Origin: Mycolicibacterium duvalii
GTDB taxonomy: Bacteria > Actinomycetota > Actinomycetes > Mycobacteriales > Mycobacteriaceae
Direction: 5' to 3'
Assembly (NCBI RefSeq): GCF_010726645.1
Contig: NZ_AP022563.1
Location: 4,712,001 to 4,776,000, forward strand
DNA length: 64,000 nucleotides
Shown here: one piece after another, positions 42,933-51,038 of the stretch
Position numbering within the stretch: position 1 is the stretch's first letter
Layout: each line of letters opens with the position of its first letter
The notes under the pieces: model-generated
Told to the model about the DNA's origin: nothing
The model's input: the letters and a program-made list of their open reading frames with translations, nothing else
Databases searched by the model: none
Program-made: the position numbers and the translations under genes

Positions 42933-43327
42933 CAAAAGCTCCTCACCTGCACGCTTACTTACCTCCCCCAGTTTGCCCGAGATTCAGTGAGATCAATCAC
43001 ACATTGACTCGAGTGGCGCCGATCATAACCCCATCGGTGAGCCGCGGTGAAATCGGTGGCGCGACGTTGCGGACCGCCGACTTGTTGGTTAGGTGAGCAA
43101 GCGATTTCGCTCGGTTCCGGCTCCCGGTTGTGAAAGACAGCCCGCGTCAATTTGTCCTTATCCACAACGAAGCAATCCCCAGGCACCGCTGACCGGCACC
43201 GCCGTCGGCCCACCGGCTCGTCATCCTGTGGATGAACCTGTGGAAACTGTGGATAGGTTCGGGCCGGGCACACAATTGCTGCCGGGGAGTGTGGCCTGGG
43301 CCACGTCGGGCGTGTCAGCATGACGTC
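42933..43327. other. 395-bp intergenic region containing DnaA boxes
   Basis: No gene is seen between the mini-protein and the rhodanese gene. The region from 42960 to 43160 is AT-richer than its flanks. Four DnaA-type boxes at 43158-43256 are annotated separately. No recognisable riboswitch or tRNA. Confidence 0.6.
43158..43256. promoter_or_regulatory. Cluster of DnaA boxes outside oriC
   Basis: TTATCCACA (43158-43166) is a perfect consensus DnaA box. On the other strand lie TGTGGATGA (43227-43235, one mismatch), TGTGGAAAC (43239-43247, two mismatches) and TGTGGATAG (43248-43256, one mismatch), the last three packed within 30 bp. TCATCC-TGT-GGATGA (43221-43235) is also a perfect palindrome. 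No dnaA, dnaN or rpmH gene is nearby, so this is not oriC; a DnaA titration or regulatory locus is the likely meaning. Confidence 0.7.
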
Positions 43328-43678
43328 ATGGACGGGCCCGACGAAACAGGTGTGGTGCAGGCGCAGATCGGCGAGGTGCCGACCGATTTCGGTGCCTCGG
43401 TGACGCTGCTGGACGTGCGTGAGGTCGACGAGTGGCAGCGTGGTCACGCCCCCGGGGCCCGTCACATGCCGATGGGTGAGGTCCCGGCACGACTCGACGA
43501 GATCGACCGCGACGCGCAACTGTTCGTGATCTGCCACGTGGGGGGCCGCTCCCACCGGGTTGCGCAGTACCTGGCCCAGCGCGGTTTCGAGCCGATCAAC
43601 GTGGCAGGCGGCATGTTGGCGTGGGCCGGCGCCGGACGCGCGGTGGTCACCGACGACGGCGTCGCGGGCACGGTGTGA
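43328..43678 (+). CDS. Single-domain rhodanese-like sulfurtransferase
   Basis: A 116-residue rhodanese domain. LLDVREVDEWQRGHAPGARH is the early CH2A strand set, and ICHVGGRSHRVA places the catalytic Cys in a CHVGGRS active-site loop; this six-residue loop favours sulfur rather than phosphate substrates. Persulfide carrier for thiosulfate or thiol donors is expected. ATG 43328 lies 72 bases after the last DnaA box, so DnaA might influence it. Confidence 0.9.
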   Translation: MDGPDETGVVQAQIGEVPTDFGASVTLLDVREVDEWQRGHAPGARHMPMGEVPARLDEIDRDAQLFVICHVGGRSHRVAQYLAQRGFEPINVAGGMLAWAGAGRAVVTDDGVAGTV

Positions 43679-43739
43679 CCGGACCCCGCGCGAGCCGCTG
43701 ACCGGTCACCGACAAGTGCCCTCGCTCTATCCTGGTCCG

Positions 43740-44795
43740 ATGATCCAAGTGTGTTCCCAGTGCGGGACGCGGTGGAACGTGCGGGACCGGCAGCGGGTGT
43801 GGTGCCCGCGCTGCCGCGGCACCCTGCTGGCGCCGACGGGCAGCGCCCCGACCGCGGGCTGGGGACGGCCCCCTCAACCCACCGGCGCCCCCCGAGCCGG
43901 CGGTCGCCCATCGCTTCCTCCCGGTCTGCGGTGGGTCGCGGTGCGCCCGGGCGCCCCGCCGCCGCCGCGCCGCCGGCGTCGGGACCTCGGCCCGACACCG
44001 CGCTACACGAGCATCCCGCGGTGGGGTCTGGTCGAGCAGTTCGAACAGCCCGCCGCGCAGGAACCGGTGCGGACCGGGCCGTCGCTCTCGGTGGTCCGGA
44101 TGACCCTGGTGACCGCGATGGCGGTGCTGGGCGCGGCGGCGTTCGTTCACCTGGTGCGCTACATCTTGCTGATCATCAATCGCACCGTGCTGCTCAACCC
44201 GTGGGTGGCGGGCGCGGCCACCTGGGGCGGCGTCGTCGTCAGCGTGGTCGCGGGTTTCATGGTGGTCGCCGCCGCGGTGGTGTTGACGAATTGGCTCATT
44301 GCCCGGCGGGCCGCCGCGTTCGCGCATCTCGGTCAGCAGGAGCCCCGGTCGGTGTGGATGTTGCGCGCGGGCTGCCTGATCCCGGTGGTCAATCTGGCCT
44401 GGGCGCCGGTCTTCGTCATCGAGCTCGCCGCCGCCGAGTCCCGGCAGAAGTGGCTGCGGGGTCCGATCCTGGCGTGGTGGCTGGTGTGGGTGGCCGCCAC
44501 CGCGCTGTCGATCTTCTCGATCGCGACCAGCTTCACCTCGGATGCGCAGGGGATCGCCGACAACACGGTGACCGCCATCGTGGCCTATCTGTTCGGGCTC
44601 GCGGCCGTGCTGTTGGCGCTGCAGGTGTTCTTCGGGTTCGAGCGTCAGCCGGTGGAACGACCGTCGAAGCGGTGGGTGCCGGTCGCGGTCGACCCGGGCC
44701 CGGACCGCGAATCAGCGCACACCCCGGCGGGTCCGGAAGAACCGGCCGACGACGGCGAGGCGCTTGAGGCTCGAGACCGGAACCCGGCAGCATAG
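43740..44795 (+). CDS. Zinc-ribbon membrane protein with DUF4328-like domain (Rv3843c-type)
   Basis: A 351-residue protein. The N-terminus is a zinc ribbon with two CxxC pairs (CSQCG at 5 and CPRCRG at 22), followed by ~90 residues of Pro/Arg-rich linker and then four to six membrane helices (MTLVTAMAVLGAAAFVHLVRY, GVVVSVVAGFMVVAAAVV, and others) of the DUF4328 type. The layout is like other mycobacterial ribbon-plus-membrane proteins of unknown role. It is directly upstream of glpQ, 4 bases apart, as Rv3843c-glpQ1 in M. tuberculosis. Confidence 0.82.
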   Translation: MIQVCSQCGTRWNVRDRQRVWCPRCRGTLLAPTGSAPTAGWGRPPQPTGAPRAGGRPSLPPGLRWVAVRPGAPPPPRRRRRDLGPTPRYTSIPRWGLVEQFEQPAAQEPVRTGPSLSVVRMTLVTAMAVLGAAAFVHLVRYILLIINRTVLLNPWVAGAATWGGVVVSVVAGFMVVAAAVVLTNWLIARRAAAFAHLGQQEPRSVWMLRAGCLIPVVNLAWAPVFVIELAAAESRQKWLRGPILAWWLVWVAATALSIFSIATSFTSDAQGIADNTVTAIVAYLFGLAAVLLALQVFFGFERQPVERPSKRWVPVAVDPGPDRESAHTPAGPEEPADDGEALEARDRNPAA

Positions 44796-44799
44796 GCCT

Positions 44800-45621
44800 A
44801 TGAGTCCTGCCCAGGCCGGCGGAGGCCACCCGTTCGTGGTGGCCCACCGCGGTGCCTCGGGGGACCTTCCCGAACACACCCGCGCGGCCTACGAGCGCGC
44901 TCTGGAAGAAGGCGCCGACGGGGTCGAATGCGATGTGCGCCTGACCCGCGACGGCCACCTGGTCTGCGTGCACGACCGTCGGCTGGAGCGGACCTCGACG
45001 GGTACCGGGCTGGTCAGTGAGATGACCCTGGATCAGCTCCGGGAGCTGGACTATGGCGCGTGGCATCCGAGCTGGCGCGAAGACGGTAGCCACGGCGACA
45101 CCGGTCTGCTGACGCTCGACGACCTGGTGTCATTGGTGCTCGACTGGAACCGCCCGGTCAAGATCTTCATCGAGACCAAGCATCCGGTCCGCTACGGCGC
45201 GCTGGTCGAGACCAAGGTGCTGGCGCTGTTGCACCGCTACGGCATCGCCGCACCGCCGTCGGCGGATTTGTCCCGCGCGGTGGTGATGTCGTTCTCGGCG
45301 GCCGCGGTGTGGCGGATCCGCCGCGCCGCGCCGCTGCTGCCGACGGTTCTGCTGGGGGAGACTTCGCGCTACGTCGGGGGCAGCGCGGCCACCACCGTCG
45401 GTGCCACCGCAGTGGGACCCTCGATCGCGACGCTGCGCGAGCACCCCGAGCTGGTCGACCGCGCCGCGGCGCAGGGCCGGGCGCTGTACTGCTGGACCGT
45501 CGACCACTACGAGGACGTGCAGTACTGCCGGGACCTCGGGGTCGGGTGGATCGCGACGAATCACCCGGGCCGGACGAAAGCCTGGCTGCAGGACGGCCTG
45601 ACCGGCGCCGGCCGGGACTGA
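44800..45621 (+). CDS. glpQ1: Glycerophosphodiester phosphodiesterase
   Basis: A 273-residue GDPD with a TIM barrel. VAHRGASGDLPEHT holds the catalytic His, GVECDVRLTRDGHLVCVHD the Glu/Asp metal ligands and second His, and KIFIETKHP another ligand. It releases sn-glycerol 3-phosphate from glycerophosphodiesters, recycling phospholipid heads in the cytosol (no signal peptide). The 3' end faces the ferritin remnant, as glpQ1 faces bfrB in M. tuberculosis. Confidence 0.93.
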   Translation: MSPAQAGGGHPFVVAHRGASGDLPEHTRAAYERALEEGADGVECDVRLTRDGHLVCVHDRRLERTSTGTGLVSEMTLDQLRELDYGAWHPSWREDGSHGDTGLLTLDDLVSLVLDWNRPVKIFIETKHPVRYGALVETKVLALLHRYGIAAPPSADLSRAVVMSFSAAAVWRIRRAAPLLPTVLLGETSRYVGGSAATTVGATAVGPSIATLREHPELVDRAAAQGRALYCWTVDHYEDVQYCRDLGVGWIATNHPGRTKAWLQDGLTGAGRD

Positions 45622-45635
45622 CCCCGGCCTGGGTC

Positions 45636-45861
45636 CTACAGCGCTCCGCCGGCGGCCTTGGGTGCGGTCGGATCGGCCGACGGCATGGCGATCTCCCGGG
45701 CGACGAAGTCCTCGAGATGGAACAGGTCGGCGCCCGCACGTTCGGCGATCCGGACCAGAGTCGTCATCAACGCGACCTCTTCGACCTGCTCCTTGAGGAA
45801 CCACTGCACGAATTGCTCGTCGAGGTAGTCGCCCTCGTCGCGGGCGGTTGCGGCGAGGCCG
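45636..45861 (-). pseudogene. bfrB: 5'-truncated ferritin bfrB
   Basis: About 75 codons match the C-terminal part of mycobacterial BfrB: ARDEGDYLDEQFVQWFLKEQ, then VEEVALMTTLVRIAERAGAD, ending KAAGGAL. A whole BfrB has about 181 residues, so roughly 108 N-terminal residues, including helices A and B with most ferroxidase ligands, are missing, and no start codon or ribosome-binding site is present. The similarity stops exactly at the stop codon of the LCP gene. The remnant cannot make a ferritin. Another intact ferritin gene may exist elsewhere. Confidence 0.85.
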
Positions 45862-47115
45862 CTAGGGGGTCGCGGCGTCGAGCACGGCTTGCGGGATTGG
45901 TGAGTCCGAGGCCAGGGCCGCGAAGAGTTGGCCGGCGGCCGAGTCGTCCCACACCACGATGGCGCCGGAGCCGTTGGATGTGAACTCGCCGATCGGCACG
46001 GTGACCGTGACCACGTCGCCGCGTAGTGCCCAGGCCAGCCGGCCCAGGTCCCAGACATGCTCACCCTCTCCGACGGTCAGCGTGTCGACCACTGCGCGCA
46101 TCATCGGATACCAGCGCAGCGGGTTGAGCCACACCGCCGGGCTGGCAGCGCGCTGCACCAGGGTCGAGACGAACTGGCGTTGATTGATCATCCGGTCGAG
46201 ATCCGCGCGGGCCGTGGCTCGGCTGCGCACGAACCCCAAGGCGGCGGGACCGTCGACGCGCTGACAGCCGGCCGGCAGGTCGATGCCGGCCAGCGGGTCG
46301 TCGATGGGTTCGGCGGGACAGATCGTGACCCCGCCCACCGCGTCCACCAGGCGGGCGAACCCGCCGAAGCCGATCTCGGCGTAATGGTCGATGCGCAGGC
46401 CGGTCGCCTGCTCGACGGTCTGGGTCAGCAGCGGTGCGCCGCCGACGGTGTACGCGGCGTTGATTTTGTCGCTGCCGTAGCCGGGTATCTCGACGTAGGA
46501 ATCGCGGGGGATCGACACCACGGTGGGTGCGGTCGATGAACCCAGGCCGGGCAGGTGGACGAGCAGGATGGTGTCGGTGCGGCTGTTGCCGAGGTCGCCG
46601 CCGGTGGTCAGGGCGGCCTGCTGCTCAGGGGTCAGATCACTGCGGCTGTCCGAGCCCACCAGCAGCCAGGTGGTCCCGACCGCCGAGGCCGGTCTGTCCG
46701 CCGCGTCGGGTAGGGCGGCGACCCGCTGCAACGACGAATCAAGCCAGACGCCGGTCGCGACGAAACCGGCGACCAGCAGTAGCAGGCAGACGAGCACGAT
46801 CCGGGGCCAGCGCCGCCGGCGGCGTCGGGACGCTCGCGACGGCGGAGACGGGGGTGGCGCCGGACGGCGCGGCGGGGGCGGCGCAGGCGGCGGTTGCTGA
46901 CGCGGAGGCGCGGGGCGACGCGGGGGGACGGGCCGTCGGGGCGGTGGGGGCGGCGGTTGCTGACGGGGCGGTTCGCGGCGCGGCGGCGCCGGAGGCGGGG
47001 ACGTCGTCCGGCGAGGCGGGGTGGCTGGGTTCGGCGGCCACGCCGGCCGGTGGTTCGGGTCGCGCCGGATCGCCTGCGGTGGTTCGCGCCGGTCGGGCGC
47101 ACCGTCTCCGGTCAC
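45862..47115 (-). CDS. LytR-CpsA-Psr (LCP) family protein
   Basis: A 417-residue type II membrane protein. Residues 1-105 are a cytoplasmic Pro/Arg-rich tail; one helix (IVLVCLLLLVAGFVATGVWL) follows, then the extracellular LCP domain with NSRTDTILLVHL, SIPRDSYVEIPGYG and ALGFVRSRATARADLDRM, supplying the Arg/Asp residues that hold the polyprenyl pyrophosphate. LCP enzymes ligate arabinogalactan to peptidoglycan. GTG 47115. Its stop codon lies exactly at the ferritin junction, so the last residues may be altered by the rearrangement. Confidence 0.9.
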   Translation of the reverse strand: MTGDGAPDRREPPQAIRRDPNHRPAWPPNPATPPRRTTSPPPAPPRREPPRQQPPPPPPRRPVPPRRPAPPRQQPPPAPPPPRRPAPPPSPPSRASRRRRRRWPRIVLVCLLLLVAGFVATGVWLDSSLQRVAALPDAADRPASAVGTTWLLVGSDSRSDLTPEQQAALTTGGDLGNSRTDTILLVHLPGLGSSTAPTVVSIPRDSYVEIPGYGSDKINAAYTVGGAPLLTQTVEQATGLRIDHYAEIGFGGFARLVDAVGGVTICPAEPIDDPLAGIDLPAGCQRVDGPAALGFVRSRATARADLDRMINQRQFVSTLVQRAASPAVWLNPLRWYPMMRAVVDTLTVGEGEHVWDLGRLAWALRGDVVTVTVPIGEFTSNGSGAIVVWDDSAAGQLFAALASDSPIPQAVLDAATP

Positions 47116-47133
47116 AGAAAAAGGTTAGTCGGC

Positions 47134-47901
47134 TCAGCGCAGCCAACCCAGTTGCCCCGCCAGCAGGGAGTAGCCGACGAAAGCCACCGCGTCGATCAAC
47201 GTGTGAGCGATGATCAGCGGCCACAGCCGGCCCGTCCGCTGCCATGCGTAACCGAACACCAGGCCCATCGCGACATTGCCGAGTCCGGCGCCGAACCCCT
47301 GGTACAGGTGGTAGACCCCGCGCAGCAGGCTGGACGCCACCAGCGCGATCCACGGATTGACGCGCAGCTCCCGCAACCGGGTCAACAGAAACCCGACGAC
47401 GACCACTTCCTCGGCCCAGCCGTTACCGAACGACAGCAGCAAAAGCATCGGGATGCGCCACCACGTGTCGTTGAGCTCGGCGGCCTCGACCGCGGAGTTG
47501 ACACCGAGAATTCGGGAGATCTGGTAGAGCGCCAGGCCGGGCACGCCGATGACCAGGGCCAGGCCCACCCCGCCGAGGACGTCCTTGCGCCACCGGATCC
47601 GGCCCAGGCCGATGCGACTGAGGCCGTGGCCGCTGCGCCACAACAGATACACGGCCAGCGCACCCCAGGCCAGCAGCTGGAACAGCGCGGCCAGATTCAA
47701 TCCGAGATCGATGAGGTCGAACGGGGAGCGGCGGGGATTGATCGCGACCGTCTGCTCCGACAGGCCCAGCAGCACGCCCTCGATCAGCCGCAGCGACGCG
47801 GTGTATGCGCTGAGCGCGAACGTGACCGCCAGCACGACGACGATCTCGATGCGCAGGGCACGCCGCGCCGTCGCGTCGAGGTCGTCGGGGCCGCCGCTCA
47901 T
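47134..47901 (-). CDS. CPBP-family intramembrane metalloprotease
   Basis: A 255-residue membrane protein with about seven helices. The Abi/CAAX motif 1 appears as NGWAEEVVVVGFLLTRLREL (Glu-Glu kept, usual spacing to Arg changed), motif 2 as GVYHLYQG and motif 3 as IAHTLIDA, giving the Glu/His set of a zinc protease of the Rce1 type. The substrate is unknown. ATG 47901; 11 bases downstream of the IdeR-boxed gene and 19 bases before the LCP gene, so one transcript is likely. Confidence 0.8.
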   Translation of the reverse strand: MSGGPDDLDATARRALRIEIVVVLAVTFALSAYTASLRLIEGVLLGLSEQTVAINPRRSPFDLIDLGLNLAALFQLLAWGALAVYLLWRSGHGLSRIGLGRIRWRKDVLGGVGLALVIGVPGLALYQISRILGVNSAVEAAELNDTWWRIPMLLLLSFGNGWAEEVVVVGFLLTRLRELRVNPWIALVASSLLRGVYHLYQGFGAGLGNVAMGLVFGYAWQRTGRLWPLIIAHTLIDAVAFVGYSLLAGQLGWLR

Positions 47902-47911
47902 CGGAGCCAGG

Positions 47912-48685
47912 CTAGACCCCGCGGGCGCGCAATCCGTTCAGGAACGGGCAGCCCATCAGCACGCGGATGGCCTGGCTCAGCCCCGAGACGTCGTCGACGG
48001 GTTTGGTGAACGGCAACCGGACATCGTGATCGCCGTCCTGGCCCTCCACACGCAGCTGCACGCCGTAGCGGTCCAGTCCCAGCGGCCGGACCCGGCCCCG
48101 CCGCAACGGCTGGGGCAGGCGGGCTGCGAGGCGGTCGACGATCTCCCGGTGTGCCGAATCCAGGTGCTGCAGCCAGCCGGACTCCATGGCGCAGAACGGG
48201 TCCGGTCGCGCGCCGAGCAACCGGGACAGGGGCACCGACTCGGCGCCGGTGGAATCGGCCACCACGACCGACTCGATCTCCAGGCGCATCAAAGCGTGGT
48301 CCGAGTTCACCTGTAGCAGAGCGGGGTTGGGGTCCGATGCGGCGATGAGGTCGAGCATGACGGACACCTCGCTGCCGGGCACCTCGCGCACCCTGCCCTG
48401 AATCCACACCAGGGAGCGCACCGGTTCGCGCAGTGGCAGGGGCGCGTAGTCGGTCATCTCAAGCACCGCCTGGATACCGGCGTGCCCAGCGGAGATGACC
48501 CGCTCGTGCAACGCGTCGCCCACGGGGACGGTGATCGCGAACGACCCATCCCGTAGCAGATGGTGCACCGGCGTCGGGGTCGGGTCGAGTCCTTCGACCG
48601 CGACGATCGCGCTGCACGGCCGTGCGCACAGGCTGCGGATTCGTTCTGCCGTGCTCGGTGCCTTGTTCGGTACCGGGGAAGCCAT
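47912..48685 (-). CDS. DUF2470/HugZ-like protein, IdeR-boxed (Rv3839-type)
   Basis: A 257-residue soluble protein with a PPOX-like N-terminal region (ALHERVISAGHAGIQAVLEM) and a C-terminal DUF2470-like helix (NSDHALMRLEIESVVVAD through DRLAARL), the combination seen in haem-utilisation (HugZ-type) proteins. ATG 48685 is chosen over ATG 48700 because AAAGGCGG sits 5-6 bases before it. A 19-bp IdeR box lies 22 bases upstream, as reported for Rv3839, so iron repression is expected. Haem degradation or iron release is the likely theme. Confidence 0.78.
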   Translation of the reverse strand: MASPVPNKAPSTAERIRSLCARPCSAIVAVEGLDPTPTPVHHLLRDGSFAITVPVGDALHERVISAGHAGIQAVLEMTDYAPLPLREPVRSLVWIQGRVREVPGSEVSVMLDLIAASDPNPALLQVNSDHALMRLEIESVVVADSTGAESVPLSRLLGARPDPFCAMESGWLQHLDSAHREIVDRLAARLPQPLRRGRVRPLGLDRYGVQLRVEGQDGDHDVRLPFTKPVDDVSGLSQAIRVLMGCPFLNGLRARGV

Positions 48686-48706
48686 CTCGCCGCCTTTCAT
48701 AAGTGG

Positions 48707-48725
48707 TAAGGTTTGCCTAACTTAA
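48707..48725 (-). promoter_or_regulatory. IdeR iron box
   Basis: TAAGGTTTGCCTAACTTAA matches the 19-bp IdeR consensus TTAGGTTAGGCTAACCTAA at all but two non-degenerate positions (positions 8 and 16). It is 22 bp upstream of the DUF2470 gene start and could also affect pheA on the other side. Confidence 0.85.
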
Positions 48726-48801
48726 CTAGCTCGCAAGGTGTCGCGCAACCCCTTCCTCGCAGGGGAATGGGATTACCGGGGCCTACCGATAGGCTGTTGC
48801 G

Positions 48802-49740
48802 GTGCCCGGCATCGCCTATCTCGGACCCGAGGGAACCTTCACCGAGGCCGCGCTGCGCGCGATCGAGGCCGACGGACTGATCCCGGTCAACGGGGCCGCG
48901 CCAGGTCGACCAGCGCCCGTCGCTCCGATCACCAAGGACAGCACCGACGCCGCGTTGGCCGCGGTGCGCAGTGGCGAGGCCGACTTCGCCTGCGTGCCGA
49001 TCGAGAACTCGATCGAGGGTTCGGTGCTGCCGACCCTGGACAGCCTCGCCGAGGGCACACCGCTGCAGATCTACGCCGAGCTCACCCTCGACGTGTCCTT
49101 CACCATCGCGACGCGGCCGCAGTTGGACCGGACGCAGGTGCGCACGGTCGCCGCGTTTCCCGTCGCGGCCGCACAGGTCAAGCGGTGGCTCGCCGAGCAT
49201 CTGCCGGAAAGTCAACTGGTCCCGGCGAATTCGAACGCCGCGGCTGCGCAGGATGTCGCGGCGGGCCGGGCCGATGCCGCGGTGACCACGGCACTGGCCG
49301 CGGCGCGCTATCGGCTCGACGAGCTGGCGGCCGGCGTCGTCGACGAAGCCAACGCGCGCACCCGCTTCGTGCTGATCGGACCGCCGGGCCCGCCGCCGGC
49401 CCGCACCGGCGCCGACCGCACCTCGGTGGTCCTGCGGCTGCACAACGTGCCGGGTGCGCTGGTATCGGCGATGACCGAGCTGTCGATCCGCGACATCGAC
49501 CTGACGAGGATCGAGTCCCGTCCCACCCGCACCGAGATGGGCACCTACGTCTTCTTCCTGGACTTCGTCGGTCACATCGACGACGAGCCGGTGGCCGAAG
49601 CGCTGCGTGCACTGCATCGGCGCTGCGCCGATCTGCGGTATCTCGGGTCCTGGCCCACCGGTGCCCTGGCGGGTGCCGCGCCGCCGGCGTTCGACGAGGC
49701 GTCGGCATGGCTGCGGCGGCTGCGGGACGGTACCCCGTGA
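48802..49740 (+). CDS. pheA: Prephenate dehydratase
   Basis: A 312-residue enzyme converting prephenate to phenylpyruvate for Phe synthesis. The N-terminal PDT domain includes AYLGPEGTFTEAAL and CVPIENSIEGSV; a C-terminal ACT domain (~200-280) has the Phe-binding ESRP in RIESRPTRTEMGTY, so feedback inhibition by Phe is expected. GTG 48802. It is coupled to the phosphoglycerate-mutase-like gene by a GTGA overlap. Order pheA-gpm matches Rv3838c-Rv3837c. Confidence 0.95.
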   Translation: MPGIAYLGPEGTFTEAALRAIEADGLIPVNGAAPGRPAPVAPITKDSTDAALAAVRSGEADFACVPIENSIEGSVLPTLDSLAEGTPLQIYAELTLDVSFTIATRPQLDRTQVRTVAAFPVAAAQVKRWLAEHLPESQLVPANSNAAAAQDVAAGRADAAVTTALAAARYRLDELAAGVVDEANARTRFVLIGPPGPPPARTGADRTSVVLRLHNVPGALVSAMTELSIRDIDLTRIESRPTRTEMGTYVFFLDFVGHIDDEPVAEALRALHRRCADLRYLGSWPTGALAGAAPPAFDEASAWLRRLRDGTP

Positions 49741-50429
49741 GCGGACGGTTGGTGCTGGTACGGCACGGTCAGTCGCGCGGCAACGTCGACCGCCGGCTCG
49801 ACACCCTGCCCCCGGGAGCCGAGCTGACCGACCTGGGCCGTGAGCAGGCGCGCACTTTCGCGCGGGGGCTGGCGCGGCGGCCGGGCCTGATCGCCCACTC
49901 GATCGCGACGCGGGCGGTGCAGACCGCCACCGAGATCCATCAGATGATCAGTGTGACCGCCGGGACGGCCGCCCGCGAGGTGCACGGCATCCACGAGGTG
50001 CAGGTCGGTGCGCTGGAGAACCGCAACGACGACGAAGCCCACGACGAGTTCAACGCGATCTACCGGCGCTGGCACGCCGGCGAGCTCGATGTTGCGCTGC
50101 CCGGTGGCGAGTCCGGGCGCGACGTGCTCGACCGTTATGTGCCGGTGCTCGAGGAGCTCCGCGCGGAGTACCTCGCCCACGAGACGTGGCACGACGACAT
50201 CGTCGTGGTCAGCCACGGTGCGGCGATCCGGTTGGTGTCGGCCGTGCTGGCCGGCCTGGACAGCCGATTCGCCGTGGACCACCATCTGGCCAACACCGAG
50301 GCGGTCGTGCTGACGCCGACCGGCGCGGGCCGGTGGAGTTGTGTGCAGTGGGGCGCGCTGGTGCCGCCGTTCGACCCGGAGCCGGTGGTGGTCACCGACC
50401 CGCCGTCGTCAGCTGACCCGATGGGCTGA
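49737..50429 (+). CDS. Histidine phosphatase (phosphoglycerate mutase-like, Rv3837c-type)
   Basis: A 230-residue RHG-superfamily phosphatase. LVLVRHGQSRGN carries the catalytic phospho-His, and VVVSHGAAIRLV the second His. The middle insert and its position beside pheA match Rv3837c. It may be a broad phosphatase rather than a mutase, because the dPGM residue set is not obvious. GTG 49737 overlaps the pheA stop; its 3' end overlaps the convergent Cys-rich gene by 21 bases. Confidence 0.88.
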   Translation: MSGRLVLVRHGQSRGNVDRRLDTLPPGAELTDLGREQARTFARGLARRPGLIAHSIATRAVQTATEIHQMISVTAGTAAREVHGIHEVQVGALENRNDDEAHDEFNAIYRRWHAGELDVALPGGESGRDVLDRYVPVLEELRAEYLAHETWHDDIVVVSHGAAIRLVSAVLAGLDSRFAVDHHLANTEAVVLTPTGAGRWSCVQWGALVPPFDPEPVVVTDPPSSADPMG

Positions 50430-50615
50430 GCCGAACCCGGTCAGCACCTCGTCGCAGACACATCCGACACTGCTGCAGTCCAGATGGACGTCGTGGGCGG
50501 CATGCGCGGCGAAGCAGTCCGGCTCCGTGCATTCGTCGCGCTGGTAGGCGTGGTGGATGAGGGCCCCGTGGCAGTGCTCCAGACCTGCCTGACAGGCGCG
50601 GCACGCTGTGGTCAT
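50409..50615 (-). CDS. Cys/His-rich 68-residue mini-protein
   Basis: A 68-residue protein with nine cysteines and seven histidines: CRACQ, HCHGALIHHAY, ECTEPDCFAAHAAHD, and DCSSVGCVCD. The CxxC/CxC spacing suggests binding of zinc, iron-sulfur or copper, but no known pattern matches completely. Composition is far from that expected of a shadow frame. ATG 50615 has only a weak GGA upstream. It lies between the histidine phosphatase (convergent) and the Rv3836-type gene. Function unknown. Confidence 0.68.
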   Translation of the reverse strand: MTTACRACQAGLEHCHGALIHHAYQRDECTEPDCFAAHAAHDVHLDCSSVGCVCDEVLTGFGSAHRVS

Positions 50616-50684
50616 GTTCCGTTCATAGCATCCGCGGCGGACACCTTGTGGTTGCCGCGCGCGCCGGCTGGTCAGCGACCGGAT

Positions 50685-51035
50685 TCAGGCCCAGCCCAAC
50701 TCGTGCAGGCGCTCGTCGTCGATGCCGAAATGGTGGGCCACCTCGTGGATCACGGTGATGGCGACCTCGTCGACGACCTGTTGCTCGGTGTCGCAGATGT
50801 CGAGCAGCGCATCCCGATAGATGGTGATCGTGTCGGGCAGCGAGCCGGCGTACCAGGAGTCCCGCTCGGTCAGCGCGACGCCTTCGTAGAGCCCGAGCAG
50901 GTCGGGTTCCTCGTCGTGGCGCTCAGCCACCAGGATCACCACGTTGTCGATCGCCGCGGCGAGCTCGGGCGGGATGAGATCGAGTGCGTCGCCCACCAAC
51001 TCGTCGAACCGCCGCGAACTCATCCGCACGGCCAT
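50685..51035 (-). CDS. Zincin-like metallopeptidase (Rv3836-type)
   Basis: A 116-residue compact zincin. VIHEVAHHFGIDDERLHEL provides HExxH followed by the third ligand candidate, and TITIYRDALLDICDTEQQV the neighbouring helix, as in the minimal PF06262 Zincin_1 family. Substrate unknown. ATG 51035 lies 3 bases after the stop of the septum-formation-type gene, so the two are coupled, as Rv3835-Rv3836. Confidence 0.88.
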   Translation of the reverse strand: MAVRMSSRRFDELVGDALDLIPPELAAAIDNVVILVAERHDEEPDLLGLYEGVALTERDSWYAGSLPDTITIYRDALLDICDTEQQVVDEVAITVIHEVAHHFGIDDERLHELGWA

Positions 51036-51038
51036 CGG

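Noticed and set aside
45636..46064. A 142-codon gene including the ferritin tail
   Set aside because: The upstream part is out-of-frame LCP sequence; only the last ~75 codons resemble ferritin, so it is a pseudogene.
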